The notes under the pieces: model-generated | Told to the model about the DNA's origin: nothing | The model's input: the letters and a program-made list of their open reading frames with translations, nothing else | The model's database searches: none | Part shown: piece after piece, positions 1-13,409 of the stretch | Layout: the number at the start of each line of letters is the position of its first letter | How positions within the stretch are numbered: position 1 is the stretch's first letter | Assembly (NCBI RefSeq): GCF_021917145.1 | Contig: NC_061065.1 | Location: forward strand, 11,467,412-11,531,411 | Direction: 5' to 3' | Origin: Hypomesus transpacificus | Taxonomy: Eukaryota; Chordata; Actinopteri; Osmeriformes; Osmeridae | DNA: 64,000 nucleotides | Position numbers and translations under genes: made by a program

Positions 1-581
1 AGCCCCCTGACAAGTCCTTGTATCTCTGGATTTGCAAGGTCTCTTCGATGTCCAAAAGTCAGTCCTCATGGCATGTGAACTTTGTGTTGACCCAACCACA
101 ACTGTGGAAGTGGGCTCCTTGAAAACAAAGTGTAGCCTTACGAAGAGATCATGTAGGTTCTGAGTTGGAATAACATGTTTATAGCAGAAAACTCAGGGGA
201 GGCCCTTTACAAGTCGTTGAGGTATAAGAGGTAATATTCAATACCTTCCAGATTTTCAAATTCCTTTAGTTGTTTCGAACCTTTGGAAGGGAAACTAATT
301 TCTTAGCCTCACACAAGTATAGATTGCATGTTGTAGTCACAACTTGTCAGCTTTAGAGTTGATTTTTTGGGATAAGCCTTTTTTGTCATGTCTCTTTGAG
401 TCATACTCAAATACACACTCATGTAGCCTTTATAGATGTTTTAGGGGTTAATATCATATAAAATTGCATGTATTGTTTATAATTCACACATAGGATAGGA
501 TTTATTTCTCAATAAATTATTATTGTACACCATGACAAAGACTTTAAAGGTAAAGATTTCTAAAGTACCCGTACTTGGACC

Positions 582-705
582 TGTCAGAATCAGAATATGA
601 TTTTATTCACCATGTAGGTTTACACAAACACAGAATGTACTGTGGCCGGAAGGTGCAAGCAATAAACATATATGGATCTTCAATTAAAAAGTATAAAAGT
701 ACATT
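582..705. repeat. Teleost dispersed repeat fragment
   Basis: The segment opens with a CAGAATCAGAATATGATTTT-type start followed by 'attcaccatgtaggtttacacaaac' spread over the next bases. I recognise this layout from many fish genomes as a short interspersed or LINE-tail repeat. It has an A/T-rich right end. The family name is not certain. Confidence 0.45.
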
Positions 706-2579
706 AGTTCAACTAATCCTAGGAACTAACAATCTAAAAAATAAAACGAGGTGAATAAACTGGTAACTTCACAGTGACAGAAACAAACCACTGTTTTCAC
801 CGTGCATCCTGGTTGTTCGATTACAGCAAACGTTAACCTGACATGAGGAAACGTCTGAGGCCACGTGTCGGCCATGGTGGAACCCTTCACCACAGATTGC
901 ATCATCTGATGATTGCTTCAACAGGCAGCATTTAATCCTATTATTTGGCAAGTTTGGCTTATACGTTAATTTCAAGGTTTAGTCAAATGGCCAACATTTT
1001 GTCATGCAGATAACTCCATACTCCAAACACAACCCAGATGGAGAAATGCAGGTGCCTTGAAACAGGAAGACTTCATGTAGAACACTGTGACTGTGGGTGT
1101 GTGGTTCATAACAACAGTCTACCCAAGTGGATGGGAACGCTTAGTTTCCTTAGTGGATGATTTGCATCAGGATTTGACGAGGAAATGAATGTCAGTACTG
1201 ACATTTAGCACTTGCTGCCAGTTTACATAATCTTCTGACAACCACAATTTTAGCCTTATCATTTCAAAGAGACTCATGTAGGCTTGTAAATGCCATTAAT
1301 GACAGATTCAGAGAGACCAGTTGGTGATTTGGTGTCAAGATACGAGTTCTACCAAGTCTTTTGATAACTGAGCTTCCCAAAACCTTCTCATAAAAATGTT
1401 TTAGCAGTAAATCAAAACATTCATCTTGAGAGCAAACATGACAGATTACTTAAACTAGAATTTATACTACAACAACTTTCTATTTAAAGTGTTATTTGAG
1501 ACATGTTGAAGAGAGAGAGAGATACCTATTTACCTAGTCATTAATTTAGCTACATTTTCATTATTTTGGTTCCACCAATGTGTGCATGTGCTGTATGCCT
1601 GCTTTACGTCTGGGATTGAGTGAGAGAGAAATGAAAGCAGTAAAACATAATTTTTTTGTCCCTAAAGTCAGTCACACCCAAGAAGTTCAATGACCACAAG
1701 ATTGAGAACCCCTTTTGTTTTGTCCGGTCCTCATGCTTGTGTATTATCGATGTGAAAATAACAAGAGTTTTGTGGGACTAAGAAATTGTTATGTCCCTGC
1801 AAAATAGCGAATTCTTCTGGCTCTTTAGAGGATTGTAAAAGGTTGGGTCAGATACTCAGCACATATCTTGTCTGAGTGCGAGATATAATGATGATTGTTC
1901 AAGCCATGGCCAGTTCAGCAAAACATGGCTTGGCTAAGACTTCACTCTCATTGTTCATTTTGAGATCTCAGACCTACAGTAGCTAGACAAACGGCAAAGG
2001 TGTGTTTTTTGGATGTCACAGAGTTGTGTGAGAGATTGTGCCCGGCGATGCCTCAGTCCAAAGTGAGAGCTGGTAAAGTCAAACAAGGATCAAAGGAGCA
2101 CTCTGAGAAAGCATGTCTGCTTTGATAAAGTCATGACTCTTAGAGACGTGAGCTTTACAAGCCTCACAGCACAAAGCTTGAGGTATTTTAGCCAAATTAG
2201 ATTTTTTTTAACACAGCTAGCAAATCTGAACTATGACCTGAGAGGTTACTATGGCACCTCCCTTCAGCTGCCATGTTGTTACACCACTATGTTTCAATAG
2301 ATCTGAATTTGTTATTTTGAAAAAGCAAATATGTAGGGTAATAAATTCGTTTTTACCATCACAGACACACATGCTGACACACACACACAAACACACACAC
2401 TCCCTTGTAGGGAGGAGGATAATAGGGACTCCAGTCATGCTGCTGGGTATTGATGGTGAGGGGCTGAATTCCTCAGCCTTGGAGCTCCTAATTGCCCTCA
2501 GGAATGAAGCAGGAAATGGACCCATTTGGTCGACCTGAAGACAGATGAAGTATGCGAGTGAGAAACGAGGGGCGTTCAA

Positions 2580-2682
2580 GTATGTATTCTATATAAAGAC
2601 AGTGTATACCAAGCATGTATACTGTATAAAGACAGTGTATACCAAGCATATATATTGTATAAAGACAGTGTATACCAGGTAA
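2580..2682. repeat. Short tandem repeat, about 36-bp unit, three copies
   Basis: The core TATAAAGACAGTGTATACCA occurs three times (near 2592, 2626 and 2658) with spacers of variable length. It contains the palindrome-like GTATAC. Nothing suggests coding or a mobile element. Confidence 0.8.
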
Positions 2683-5484
2683 ATGTACCTGTACTCGTGG
2701 CACACACACACTCTGAATTGCGTGTGCACACACGCTCTCATTCACCCACCCACCCACCTCTTGGTCAGGGCCTAGATGAGGTTTCTGTTGGGCCCCTGCC
2801 AGGGTCGGCCTTAAGTTTGGGTCTATATTTCATAACTAATGCATGACATTTCCACTCCCCGCCCTCCATGTGCTGGCCCCTGGTCCTTCTGGGCAGCCCT
2901 GGACAATACTGCCCACTCCCCCAGTCCTTATGTGGGTGTCTTTGTCCCAGATTGGGTCCGTGCCGTGGAACCGGCTTTTCTGCTTGACTGCGTGAACACA
3001 GTTGAGGCGTTGCATCATCAAACAATGACTGCTAATCCCGGGCAGCCGGCCATCGGTGACAGAAATTGAGGAAAAGGAAAGAAAAAACACCCCTCTTTGA
3101 TAAGTGTAAAATCAGCTCTGGGGTACGATGAACGGCTCAACTTCTTGGAGGTCTTTTATGGGCCTTGTTTGGAGTTTAAGCGTGTTTAGACATTCATTGG
3201 TAAACAAAGTAGACTGTAAAATAAAAGTTTATCTGTTTTTAATGTCTGCCTGTTCAAAGAGCAGTGAACAATAACATTAGAAGAATCTGTAACAGACTGA
3301 GTATACTGAACATAAACTTTCACTCCAAAGGAAATCGCTCAATTTAGAAAATGCCAATCAGTTGTTAAGCGTAAGTCCCGTCAGAAATAACACCAGGGAA
3401 ATGGTTTGAAGAGAAGAAAAAAAAAGACAGCTCTTTTCATGCCTGATAATTGAAAGGAATCATGACGTCTGTTCCAGTCATTCTCAGTGTGAACATTGCT
3501 GCCCTCAGGCTGGCATGTCTCTGTGGACTGTTCTGTTCTGTGATCTAACCTCATGCAGTGAACGCTAGACAAACAGGAAGTCTGCAGAGTTAGGCTAGCA
3601 TGTTAGAACAGGTCACACAGTGAAACGGGGGTCTTTCCCTTCCAAATGCAGTATTTAAAGAGATCAGGTAATGTAGGTGTGGTGGGCTGGTGGTGGTGGT
3701 GGGGGTGGGGGGGGGGGGGGGCAGTTGTGTATCTGCAAATATGGTGGGAAAGGGGGGACTCCTAAGAAGAACAAGTGGCAAAAAATTTAATTAGGCTTGT
3801 TGGAGACTGGTTCCAGAACCTGTTTGTTGGAGGGAACATATTCATGCTGGCAGAAGGTGGCAGATGACATGGGTGCATGCTGGAGGATGTAGTCGTCCAC
3901 CATCATGGTTGTCTTCCTCAGCCTTATGACTGGTCAACAGTCAGAAAGTTTCTTAATTAATGTTAGTGATTAGGACTTGAAGTACGACTGATTGTATGTG
4001 TTTAAAGAACCTGTTCTTAGCAAATATAGTATTGTTCTTCTGTCCTTGCCCTTTCTTTTATGGCATGTGATGAGTAAAGGCAATGGTAGATAAGGTTAAA
4101 TCTAGTCTTTTCACACCTCCCTAAGGGGTTCCTATGAGACCAAATTAAACAGTTTTCAACTAGCAGAATATTTTCCTTCCAATTAGAGTCTCTCCTTAAA
4201 CTGTTACCGGGCAGCTGGAACTGGTGACAGACCAATAGAGTTGCACCACAGTACAGTTTGCACCACCCAGTAAAACTACGCCCACTTGATTCCATTCCAT
4301 TTGCCCGACAATAAACTCCCTTCGCAGTGCAACACAGAGAGACTTAAAGACCAGTCTGTGGCTGGGAGGAGATTGTCAGAATAAGGGTTACATAACCCTG
4401 TTTATATATTTATTTTTATACCTCCCTTCTGGCTTTTGTTCTAAGTCTAGTTTTGCAACTAAAAATACATTCCCCTCAATACAGTCATACAATTACCTGG
4501 GCCCAAAGGGCACATTTTGCTATCCAGATAGACAAGCACAGATACCTTTTTTGTATAGTGAGCATCTTACCTGTTTCTATTGTACTGACATTTTTCAGTA
4601 TGTAGCTCAGCCGGAAAATGTGAGCTGTTGTCACGGAAGGCAAAGCCCATAGATAATAGATACTTTCACTGCTTAAATCTGTAGATTAATGCTTTTTTAA
4701 TTGTATTTATCCTGAGACAAATCAAATTATACCGCCATGGAAGCTGTATTTGCCCCAGATATAAAATATTTTAGTAACCATGTTCAACCATACATTTTAC
4801 ATGTCAGATGAGCATGCTTTTCTACAAGATTCTGATGTTGTCCTGGCGGGTTCTCTCATTCACTGTGTTCTGTGGAGAACACAGGGATGGCAGACTTGAG
4901 GCTCCTGAACGGCTCACATCTGCAGCATTTGTTTTTCATTTGGCCATCAGGAGTTTTCTCAGTCTTGGTCTTCCAGTAAATTAGAGAGATGTCTTCATTC
5001 TGCAGCTACTTCCTCCTCCCTGCCCAGTAAACACTTTTTCTTTCTTTTTTTCCCTATTTCTTGCTGTTTCCCTCACTTTTTTTTTACTCCTCCATTTTTC
5101 TTGATTGCATAGGAATTGCTGTGGTCACACTGTTCAAATTGCCCCCTATTGTTGAAAGCCAGTGCTGGTGGTGGGATGTTATGCATGAATCCCAGCCACA
5201 TTTGAGTCCTCATGGACTTTTAATCATCTTGTGAATCAGTCCCATTAAGAAACATCTAATGAATATCCACATCATTCCATTCCCACAGAAAACAAGGAGT
5301 TTTTGTAAAGGTCATGGATTTGTATCCTACAAAAGCCGGATTCCAAAGCTTCTCTGGGTGTGCCATTAAAAATAATTGTTCAAAAATAACTTTGGTCCTA
5401 ACCAGTCTCTCTCCCTCTTACTTTCCCCACCCTCTCCTTCTCTCTTCTCTGTCCTCTCCAGCGGGGGAGGAGGGCGGTGAGGAC

Positions 5485-6842
5485 ATGATGCCGGGACAGA
5501 TCCCTGACCCTTCACTGACGGCGGGCACCCTGCCCAGCCTTGGGCCTCTGGCGGGCATCCCTGCCACCACGCTGACAGACCAGCTCAAGCTGGCCGACTT
5601 CTGCAACCTGGGTGCAATGCTTTCACCTGTGCACTTCCTAGGGAGGCTGGGGAAAAGGACACTGGAAATCAAGGAAGAGGTGAGGACGGGGGAGACTGGG
5701 AGGGAGGGACTAAAAGCGGGAGGACAGATTGAAGTGCAGGTTGAAGCGAAAGACAGAGTGTTGTTGGGTGGGTTTGTTATGAAAAGTGGATGTTGGGATC
5801 TAAATGGAATCCCTTTTTTTGTGTTCTCCTCTGTGCCGTTGTATGTGGGCAAATGAAATCCAACTGGGATATTAAACAGGCAGTATGAATTGAGCTCTTT
5901 GTAACTGTTTCAGATTACTTTACCTGTAGTGCCCCCACATGGACATTAGAAGTAGTAGTTTACGTGTTGCATAACATCAATGATTTCAATCTGGGTTATT
6001 GTTAAAGAATCCAAATTTCAAAAGTAATAATTTGGCACTGTTTTATGCATACTTTGTTTCTAAGCAATCTGAGATTCTCTATTAAAAGAAAATGGCCACA
6101 AATATTCACCATATGTGCCAGGGGTGTAGCCACGGGTAGGCCTGGGTACCCAATTTGTTTTTAAGGCCTACCCAAAACCGAAAACATCTTTGACAAATTA
6201 TGCACCGGGTGCACATCGCAAAGTAAAAAAAAAAAAAAAATGGAAACGATGCCTATCCATATTTTTCTAGGCCTACCCAAAAATATTATTCTGGCTACGC
6301 CCCTGATATATGCATTTGTTTTATTTTTTTAATCAAGGAAACTTATCACCTTGTATTCCCCCCCCCCCCCCCTGTTTCAGATGGAGGAGGATGACGACAG
6401 GAGGAAACGGAGAAGAGAGAAGAACAAGGTGGCCGCAGCTCGCTGCCGGAACAAAAAGAAGGAGAGAACAGACTTCCTTCAAAAGGTACGTTTCATCTCC
6501 ACCCATAGAGGGGGCACTGAGGACATTCTAAACATAATTTATTTTGTATGATTTCATAGACCATATCACCAAGCACAGTCTCTACACGGCTATGTTGTTG
6601 CTCAGAATTGTGTTATTAGTTAAGTTGTGTCAAAGTCTGCTCTGTCTCGCCAGGAATCGGAGCGGCTGGAGATGGTCAACTCAGACCTGAAGGCCCAGAT
6701 AGAGGAGCTTCGCGTGGAGAGGCAGCAACTCATGGTCATGCTCAACCTCCACCGGCCCACATGCATCGTCAGGACAGACAGCGTTAAGACCCCAGAGAGT
6801 GAAGCCAACCCCCTGCTAGAACAGTTAGCTGCCACAGAGTAA
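5485..6842 (+). CDS. jdp2: Jun dimerization protein 2 (bZIP repressor)
   Basis: AP-1/ATF family bZIP protein. Known JDP2 dimerises with Jun and ATF proteins, binds TRE/CRE sites and represses transcription in the nucleus. Three coding exons join in phase 0: 5485-5679, 6381-6485 and 6654-6842, giving 162 aa against 163 in human. The N-terminus MMPGQIPDPS is the JDP2 hallmark. The basic region (residues about 72-92, with NKVAAARCR) fills exon 2. The leucine zipper follows in exon 3, and the tail has the conserved HRPTCIVRTDSVKTPESE stretch. Donors are GTGAGG and GTACG; acceptors are TTTCAG and CGCCAG. Exon 1 follows an acceptor at 5460-5461, so a noncoding first exon exists upstream. Two Met codons open the frame; I took the first, at 5485. 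ATF3 was considered, but its N-terminus differs. Which teleost paralogue (a or b) this is cannot be told here. Confidence 0.95.
6119..6305. mobile_element. hAT-type MITE in jdp2 intron 1
   Basis: This 187-bp element ends in near-perfect terminal inverted repeats, CAGGGGTGTAGCCA on the left and the complement of CAGGGGCGTAGCCA on the right. It is flanked by 8-bp near-repeats ATATGTGC (6111-6118) and ATATATGC (6306-6313). A CAGGG terminus with an 8-bp duplication is the hAT signature. It has no coding capacity. An internal inverted TAGGCCTACCCAAAA motif adds fold-back potential. Confidence 0.85.
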
Positions 6843-7847
6843 AGAGAAATTGATGGACACAATATATGGACACCAGGAATCAGCTAAAAAGAAAATCTTT
6901 TGTTGTTGTTGTGAGTCAAAGCACTTGAGCTCCAAGCTGGACAACTTTGGAGACTCTGTTGTCCCAAACACCTGGAGATGCACGGCACCTCTTCGTGAAT
7001 TCTACGGGAGCTGGCTCTGGGAAGAAAAAAAAAGAATAATTCTGCTAAGTGTCATTGTTGTTGATGATACATAGTGCCTTCTAGTTACTACAACCACCTT
7101 TACAAAAATGGACAGTTGGTGAAGCTTGTACAACTGGAAGCAAAGTTGTTGAGGAAACACTACTACCAACATGGTGCATTGTTATTCACCTGCCACGGAC
7201 AAGACAAGTAGCCTGAGTTGTATTATAGAGGCACACATTTAATGTGTTGTGGTTTGCCAATGTCTACCGGTTGAAAAATACAGGTGTTGTACTTTAAGAT
7301 TGGTCTAAATACATATTCTAGGACCCTTGTAGAGTTATAGTTTGTCTTTGTGTATATTATCATGCCAATTATTTTGTACCCTGCCTTGACGATGGCAGTT
7401 AGCGGTTGAGCCGTGGTGATGCTGGCGTCATGAAAAGCACATATGAAATGTTTACAGTTGTTAATGCCTTGTTGGTCTGTCTACCAATGTACCTCTTTTA
7501 TACTGCTTTATATATTACATATACATGTATGATATGCCTGTTTATCACTTGATGTGATGCTTTTACATCTCTATTTTAGATGATGTTCTGTTTAGCATGT
7601 GTGAAAAAAAAATGCTGAACAATATCTCTAAGCAATTAATATTTTGGAACTGTACCATGTATGGCTTTGTTACTCCATCTATATTAAATTCTATTTTCTA
7701 ACGATGTGAAAATTAAGTGTTTGTTTGAATGTTCATGCATAAAATCAAACACTATAACTACCTGGCTAGATTTTGTACTTCAATTTTTTTATTTAACCTT
7801 AGTATTGGCCTGAAAACAGCAATATGTAGAAAAACAACGGAAATAAA
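6843..7847 (+). other. jdp2 3' untranslated region (inferred)
   Basis: After the TAA at 6840-6842 there is about 1 kb of AT-rich sequence with no gene, ending at an AATAAA at 7842-7847. AU-rich stretches and several ATTTA-like motifs near 7600-7800 fit an unstable immediate-early-type mRNA. The extent is inferred from the polyadenylation signal only. Confidence 0.55.
7842..7847 (+). terminator. Polyadenylation signal for jdp2
   Basis: A canonical AATAAA lies about 1 kb past the jdp2 stop. It is the first full match before the opposing ctsb 3' end. Confidence 0.5.
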
Positions 7848-7859
7848 ATTGAAATTTGT

Positions 7860-7865
7860 TTTATT
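7860..7865 (-). terminator. Candidate polyadenylation signal for ctsb
   Basis: TTTATT on the plus strand reads AATAAA on the minus strand, about 230 bp past the ctsb stop and only 12 bp beyond the jdp2 signal, so the two transcripts would be convergent with touching 3' ends. Other minus-strand AATAAA matches exist slightly further left (around 7787). Confidence 0.4.
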
Positions 7866-8096
7866 TAGATTGTTTGGATTGGTATCTGTTCCAATGGAAT
7901 AAATGGTAGCTTATGTACTATACTTTACCTTTTAACAACAAACTATTGCCTGTTAAAGTAAGGGCACTAAAACTAAATGAATTAACAGTAAATTCATGTA
8001 TTAAACCAAGAAGGCTTGCGTATGACAGACCACATAAAGACAAATATAAGTAGCCACGTCAAAATCGGACTGTCCTGTTGATTCCTGTTGTGCAGT

Positions 8097-10852
8097 CTAG
8101 AGCTGGGGTATTCCAGCCACCACCTCGGACTCGATGCCACATTCATCCCCACCGCGGAGGATCTTGAAAAACCCTGACAGGAAAACAGGAGCATGGAGGG
8201 ATGGTGAAGAAGTGTCAAGGTTAACTCAGTCACAAATAAGTCAGATACTTGCTCACTGTCAGTCTTAAATTCCAACTTAAAGCCCTTTGTTTAATAAAAA
8301 TACTATTTTACACCCTGTATCAAATCATGTAGTTGAAATGATAACACAGGCTTTTGTGATCTCAAGGGGTTGGGCGTTATGATGTCATCCAGTCCAATGA
8401 TAAGGCAAGCTCTGCATGTTCAGTACCTTGGTTTCCCCAGTCTGTGTTCCAGGAGTTGGCAGCCAGCCAGTAGGGAGTGTTGTTCTCCTTCCCCCAGCCC
8501 AGGATCTTGATGGCATGACCTCCCAGCATGTCCCCAGTCAAATGCTGGTACACACCTGGCGACACAGAAGGAAAAATAGACATGGCTGAATATACTGGAA
8601 CCAGTTCATGGATTTGTAATCAAGTTTTTGTGCAGTTGAGATATGCTTTCTCACCACTCTTGTAGAGGAGAAAGTCCTCGTAGACAGAGAAGGCTGCTTC
8701 CACAGGCCCATTCTTGTACAGCTCAGTCATGATCTGCTCCTGCTTGGAGGGCACAGAGTATGTTTTCTTACCTGCAGGGGGCAACAGAGAGGTGAGCACC
8801 AACAACTGAAGAAGAAGTGAATTTGTGAGTGGGACATAAAAAGCACAAAGGCTGTACGAGGGCTGATATAAATGTTTTTATTAGTAATACTATACTATAC
8901 TATATAAATATAATAAATGTGTATATTGGTTCATATTTGATGCACATGTTTTTGCACCCTAAATCATTGTCCTACTCCACACCCTGTCAAATGTTAATAA
9001 ATGGAGGCTGAACCATTTATTAACAGTTATATTAATAACCACACTGCCACAACACACAGAGTTTCAGTATATGCTACCTGCAATAGTATTTCAGTACTGT
9101 ATTATACTCGATGCATCTCAGAGTGAACTCTTACCAAAGTACTTGTCTTTCTCGTAAGCGGGGGTATAGCCATCGATGCACTTGGTCTGACATTTGGGGG
9201 TGTCCCCTTCGCCCTGGCAGGGAGGACGAGTGCCATTGACGTGGTGCTCACATGGGGGGATACTGTAGGGTCTGCAGCCTGTGTGACGCGCATGCAAACA
9301 CACACACATACATGCATCCATATCAAATTAAGGTATGTACAAACTGCACATACACACAAAAGATTTGAAACCATTGATCTAAGATTTGAAACCATGTATA
9401 TGTCACAAATATTACATACACCAAAAAGGTTAATAAAGCCAAAAGTCTGGTGGTCTATTTCTCCATTATAGATATTTGAGTGGACCCATTGATATTTCTG
9501 CATGGAGGACTCTTCGCAGGAACATACAGGTAGGTTGGGAGCAGCAGGTGTCTCTGAAGCTCACCCTTATTAGAGCCATACAGGCCTCCAGTCACCAGCC
9601 CAGATTTAGCCCAGTATTCCCAGGCAGCACTGGGATAGCCTCCGAAGCACCTGTGCACACTCACACATTTTAGCTATGCGTTTTTGATATTATTCCAATG
9701 CATTACATTTGACCTTTATAAGGTAAAGGTCGCACACGCACAAACACTCACCCCATGCCACATTCCTCACAACACGATAGGAGGTCCTCGGCAGAGATCT
9801 CCACAGTAATCTTGGCGTTGCTATGGATACACAACCTGTCGGAGATAGCCTCTGCAGCTCCAAAGGCCTGTGGGTAAATAAAACCCTGGCAATGAGTGTC
9901 CATATGCTCAACAACTTATCTTTATGGTGACCTGTAAACCTAGTCAAAACAACAGTTTTAATCTGCTAGGATTTATGTATTCCTACTCCCCCTTATCTTC
10001 ACTCCATGCACATCCTCCTTTCTCACTCCACACCCCCCCTCACTCTCCCTCACCCCTCCATTCCTCCCGTCCCCTCCCCCTCAGTGCCCCCCTCCCCTCT
10101 CACCCAGCAGGAGCCGCAGGAGCCCTGGTCTCTGATGTCTTGGATGGTGGGGCACTTAGGCCACTGCTGCCGTGCGTCAAAGGTGTCTGGCAGCTTGACT
10201 CCAGCTGGATGCTCCCTGGGGGCACCAGGGAGGGGGGGGGGGCATGGGTTAGAGTGAGGCAGAGACCCACACAGTTTTACTCTTTCAATCGCTTTTCTTT
10301 CATTCATTCCGTTTGTTTTCACTGTCTATTGCTTTCTCTATCTTTCTTTATGTTCTCTTTCCTCCCTATATCTTCCCCAATTTCTCTCTCTCTCACGTAC
10401 ACTTTGCCCTCTGTGTCTCATGCACTCACAGTTCAGGCAGTGTGGGTTTGTTCTGCAGTGTGCCACAGAGACCCTGAACATAGCTGAGGTCAACATTGTA
10501 GAAGTTTTGTCCAGCCTAGATGGGAGAAAGAGATAAGAAAAAGAAAGAAAGAGGCAAAGGAAAAGAGAGAAATTAGTGGGGATGTCATGTAGGGAATACA
10601 CAGTAAAAACAATACTTCAACTACTACCGCTACCAACAAAAATGCAACATTTGGTATATACTAAATATCTCATTGGGTTTTGGCAATTTGACCCAGATGC
10701 ATAGTTCTGCAATCCTCCCTGCGTTTCACCTTCCAGGTGGTGTTGAGCTTGTTGATGTACTGGATCATCTCAGAGGAGAGCAGAGGGTGGCGGGGCCTTG
10801 CCCAGCCAGCAGACAAGACCACCAGGAAGCAGAAGAGGACCAGGGCACGCAT
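8097..10852 (-). CDS. ctsb: Cathepsin B (lysosomal cysteine protease)
   Basis: Papain-family lysosomal protease with endopeptidase and dipeptidyl-carboxypeptidase activity. Nine coding exons on the minus strand: 10730-10852, 10430-10515, 10104-10215, 9752-9867, 9565-9650, 9135-9278, 8655-8771, 8427-8555 and 8097-8173. They join in frame to 329 aa. A signal peptide covers about residues 1-18. The propeptide runs to about residue 77 and the mature enzyme opens at LPDTFDAR. Catalytic Cys106 sits in DQGSCGSCW, with His275 in [11 protein letters not shown] and Asn295 in ANSWNTDWG. The occluding loop, which gives cathepsin B its exopeptidase activity, is present with the His186-His187 pair. All introns are GT-AG. 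The start ATG at 10850-10852 follows an acceptor, so a noncoding exon lies upstream. Teleosts may carry two paralogues; which one this is stays open. Confidence 0.97.
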
Positions 10853-13409
10853 CCTGAACTGAGAGAGGAGGTGGTGTGTGTGGGAGAGGAGGAAGAAGAG
10901 AAGGTAGGGATAGTGAGGGAGATGAAAAGAGAAAGGGAGAGAAAGATAGAAAGGGAAAAGAGTAGATGGCAATAACAAATCGTATTGTTGAAATCATACT
11001 TTATGCTCTATATATTTCTCCTTTTCATAGATTGAAATAACAAGCTGTGTCTAAGATCTGTAAAAAGCCGTACAATGAAACTGCATGTATTTCCTTAACA
11101 CAGATGTGATGGTGAGGCAATTAAGAACTATCCGTGTCTCTATACTGTATGACCACACTGCAGGACAAAAATGGTTTGATCTGAACACTGTTCCTGGACA
11201 TCAAGACTATAGCACCAGAAGTCAGACTAACACAGGAATCAAATCAACGAAACAAAAGCAAATCTTCAGAAGTTACCTGTATAGTTCGTAATCTTCGTTT
11301 TTCCCACGTAAGCTCTGTCTCTGAAACGCTCTCAAACTGCTTTGTTTCTTCACCAACTGTTCCTTTTTACAGGACACCTTCACATGTGTCACCTGACAGT
11401 TTGGTACGTTTGACATAAAATTCACATGACTAGACAGGTGTCTTTCCAAAGGTTGGCATAATTGTACCAAGGGTCCTAAATTTGTGGGCTGATATGCTTT
11501 TTTGTGCCAACATTGTACTTTTGTAAACAAATATGACATGAGAAATGTTAATGGGTGGCCAATACTTATGGACCTTATGAGAAGCCTTGCCAAGATAGTG
11601 TTGTGTTCCTTTGTGTCAAGACTGGAGGACAGTTTGCATAAACAGATCTTGTCCTGTACATGCGGTTATTTATTCATAGAAATCCAGGCAAAGAATCTAC
11701 GGTAGTTGGTTCTATGTCATAATATAGTTTGTGGTCAATCACAAATTAAATGATTAAGTCTAAGTTAGATAATGAGGAAGGAGTTAGGTAGTTAGTTAGG
11801 TATAAGTTAGATCAAACCAGACAATATCGATCTATATCCCAAAGGATAAAACACCAGTGCCTTGGCCACAGTGCATTTACCATGGAGCCTTGGACTAGAT
11901 GGAGAATGACACAAGCCCAGCTGATCCTGGGACTTTGGACTAGATGGAGTGTGACAAGTTCGGCTGGAGATATGGCCTTCCTCAGACTTTCTGAGAACTG
12001 TCAAATCCTCATCATACTGTCAACAAGACATCAACATGCAAAACCACATCCCCCCACTGCAACCAGAGAACACACAGGGACACACAGGTTTTAATTGTGT
12101 ATATACTTGTTAAATTATTTACAAATCAAATGATCACATTACATAGCAATGTTTATAAGTCTCCTTTGGCTCTGTATGAAGTTGTCTAGTCTTTCTACTC
12201 ACCAAAAGCTGTGCTTTAAGGACACTTAGCAGCCTGCTATCTCCTATGTCGCTGCACTCTCTACTATGCTCTCTTGTCTGTCCCCCAGCCAAACCCAGTA
12301 TACAGTCACTTCCTCACCTCGTCCTCATCTTCTATTCATCTGGAAGAATCCTTAAGTTTAAGTTAAAGAAAGATTAACTTGGATTTAAGTGCTGCGCAAA
12401 CGTAAATGTTACGTTTGCACACATTTCCCATGAGTAAACAAAGATTACTGTGGGAAACTGCCCAAACAAAACCAAAGACTATTTGGACCAAAGGTCGTCT
12501 CATCAGAGGAAACTGAATCCATATTAACAGTGAATATGACTTGGCCTCTTCAATGTAGACTAAAACATGAGGAACAAAAGCATTCTTTTGAGATGACATA
12601 TTATATTAGGACTGACTACTGATAACCAAATTAAAGAACTGAGATGAAGAAAAGCAGTGTTGTTCTGTGAATGTGTATTTGCTTGTGTGATTTGTCTCCT
12701 AATCACGCCGACACATCAGAAAGTGTAACCCACACTATCACACTGACAATTATGAAAGTGTGAATAATATTATCTTTCTATAATATATTATATGTATTTT
12801 TTAAAGGAAATCCCTTATAAAATCCAAAATAAAACATCAATAGATCCATTAAAATGTCCACAAATAAACAAACGATTGCTCTGAAATCTCAACCTGACAG
12901 GGAACATGGAAAATGTTTTAGGTTTTGTAGGTTTCCTAAAAAACAAAGATTTTATTTTAAAAATAAACAGGAAGAAAATCACCACTTGTATTTAACTACC
13001 TGTTCATATGGTGCGGGTTACAGGAAGTAAGATGGACTACGGTACATCACTGTCAAACATACCAACACAACAATCCTGTTCCGTTGTCTGGCACAAACAA
13101 ACAAGGGCCAAAAGTCTTGCCTGGCAGAAATGATCCAGTTGGCTGATTCCAACAAAACCAAACACAATCCATCTGACTCAAGCAAACACTCTTTACAGTT
13201 TAAGTATTTGAAGTATTGCAGATACTACTTGAAATGATCTGAGGCGTTCGGTCATCAAGTGTACAGTGGGTTTGAACAGGACAGCTTGGTAAGAGACTGG
13301 AGATCCCTATGACAAGAGGAGAACAAGACTTCCAAGAGGAAGTGAGAGAGGGGGTGTTCTCAGTCTGTGCCCCCAAAAAGGATGAGGGTGAGCTGGGCTA
13401 AAGCCAGGC
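10853..13409. other. Intergenic: ctsb 5' region and fdft1 3' side
   Basis: No coding ORF is recognised. On the minus strand a CAG|GTAACT donor at 11277 could end a noncoding first exon of ctsb extending to about 11350 or beyond; this is a splice-site guess only. The right half, AT-rich up to the fdft1 stop at 13410, most likely includes the fdft1 3' UTR. Minus-strand AATAAA candidates occur, for example near 12953. Confidence 0.45.

Larger units (their letters stand above)
1..5461. other. Left flank, no coding gene recognised
   Basis: I find no ORF with family resemblance on either strand. The short open frames here are low in complexity or lack splice context. The stretch holds a dispersed-repeat fragment near 582-705, a short tandem repeat at 2580-2682, a GT/G-rich run at about 3690-3721 and short CA runs near 2370-2400 and 2700. 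A noncoding 5' exon and the promoter of jdp2 probably lie here or further left, because the first coding exon starts right after a splice acceptor at 5460-5461; I could not place them. Confidence 0.6.

Noticed and set aside
5485..6842. Calling the bZIP gene atf3 or fos
   Set aside because: The N-terminal MMPGQIPDP and the tail TDSVKTPESE are JDP2 features, and the length fits JDP2.
9102..9503. Extra open frames overlapping ctsb and fdft1 exons
   Set aside because: They are shadows of the real exons in other frames or run on into introns.
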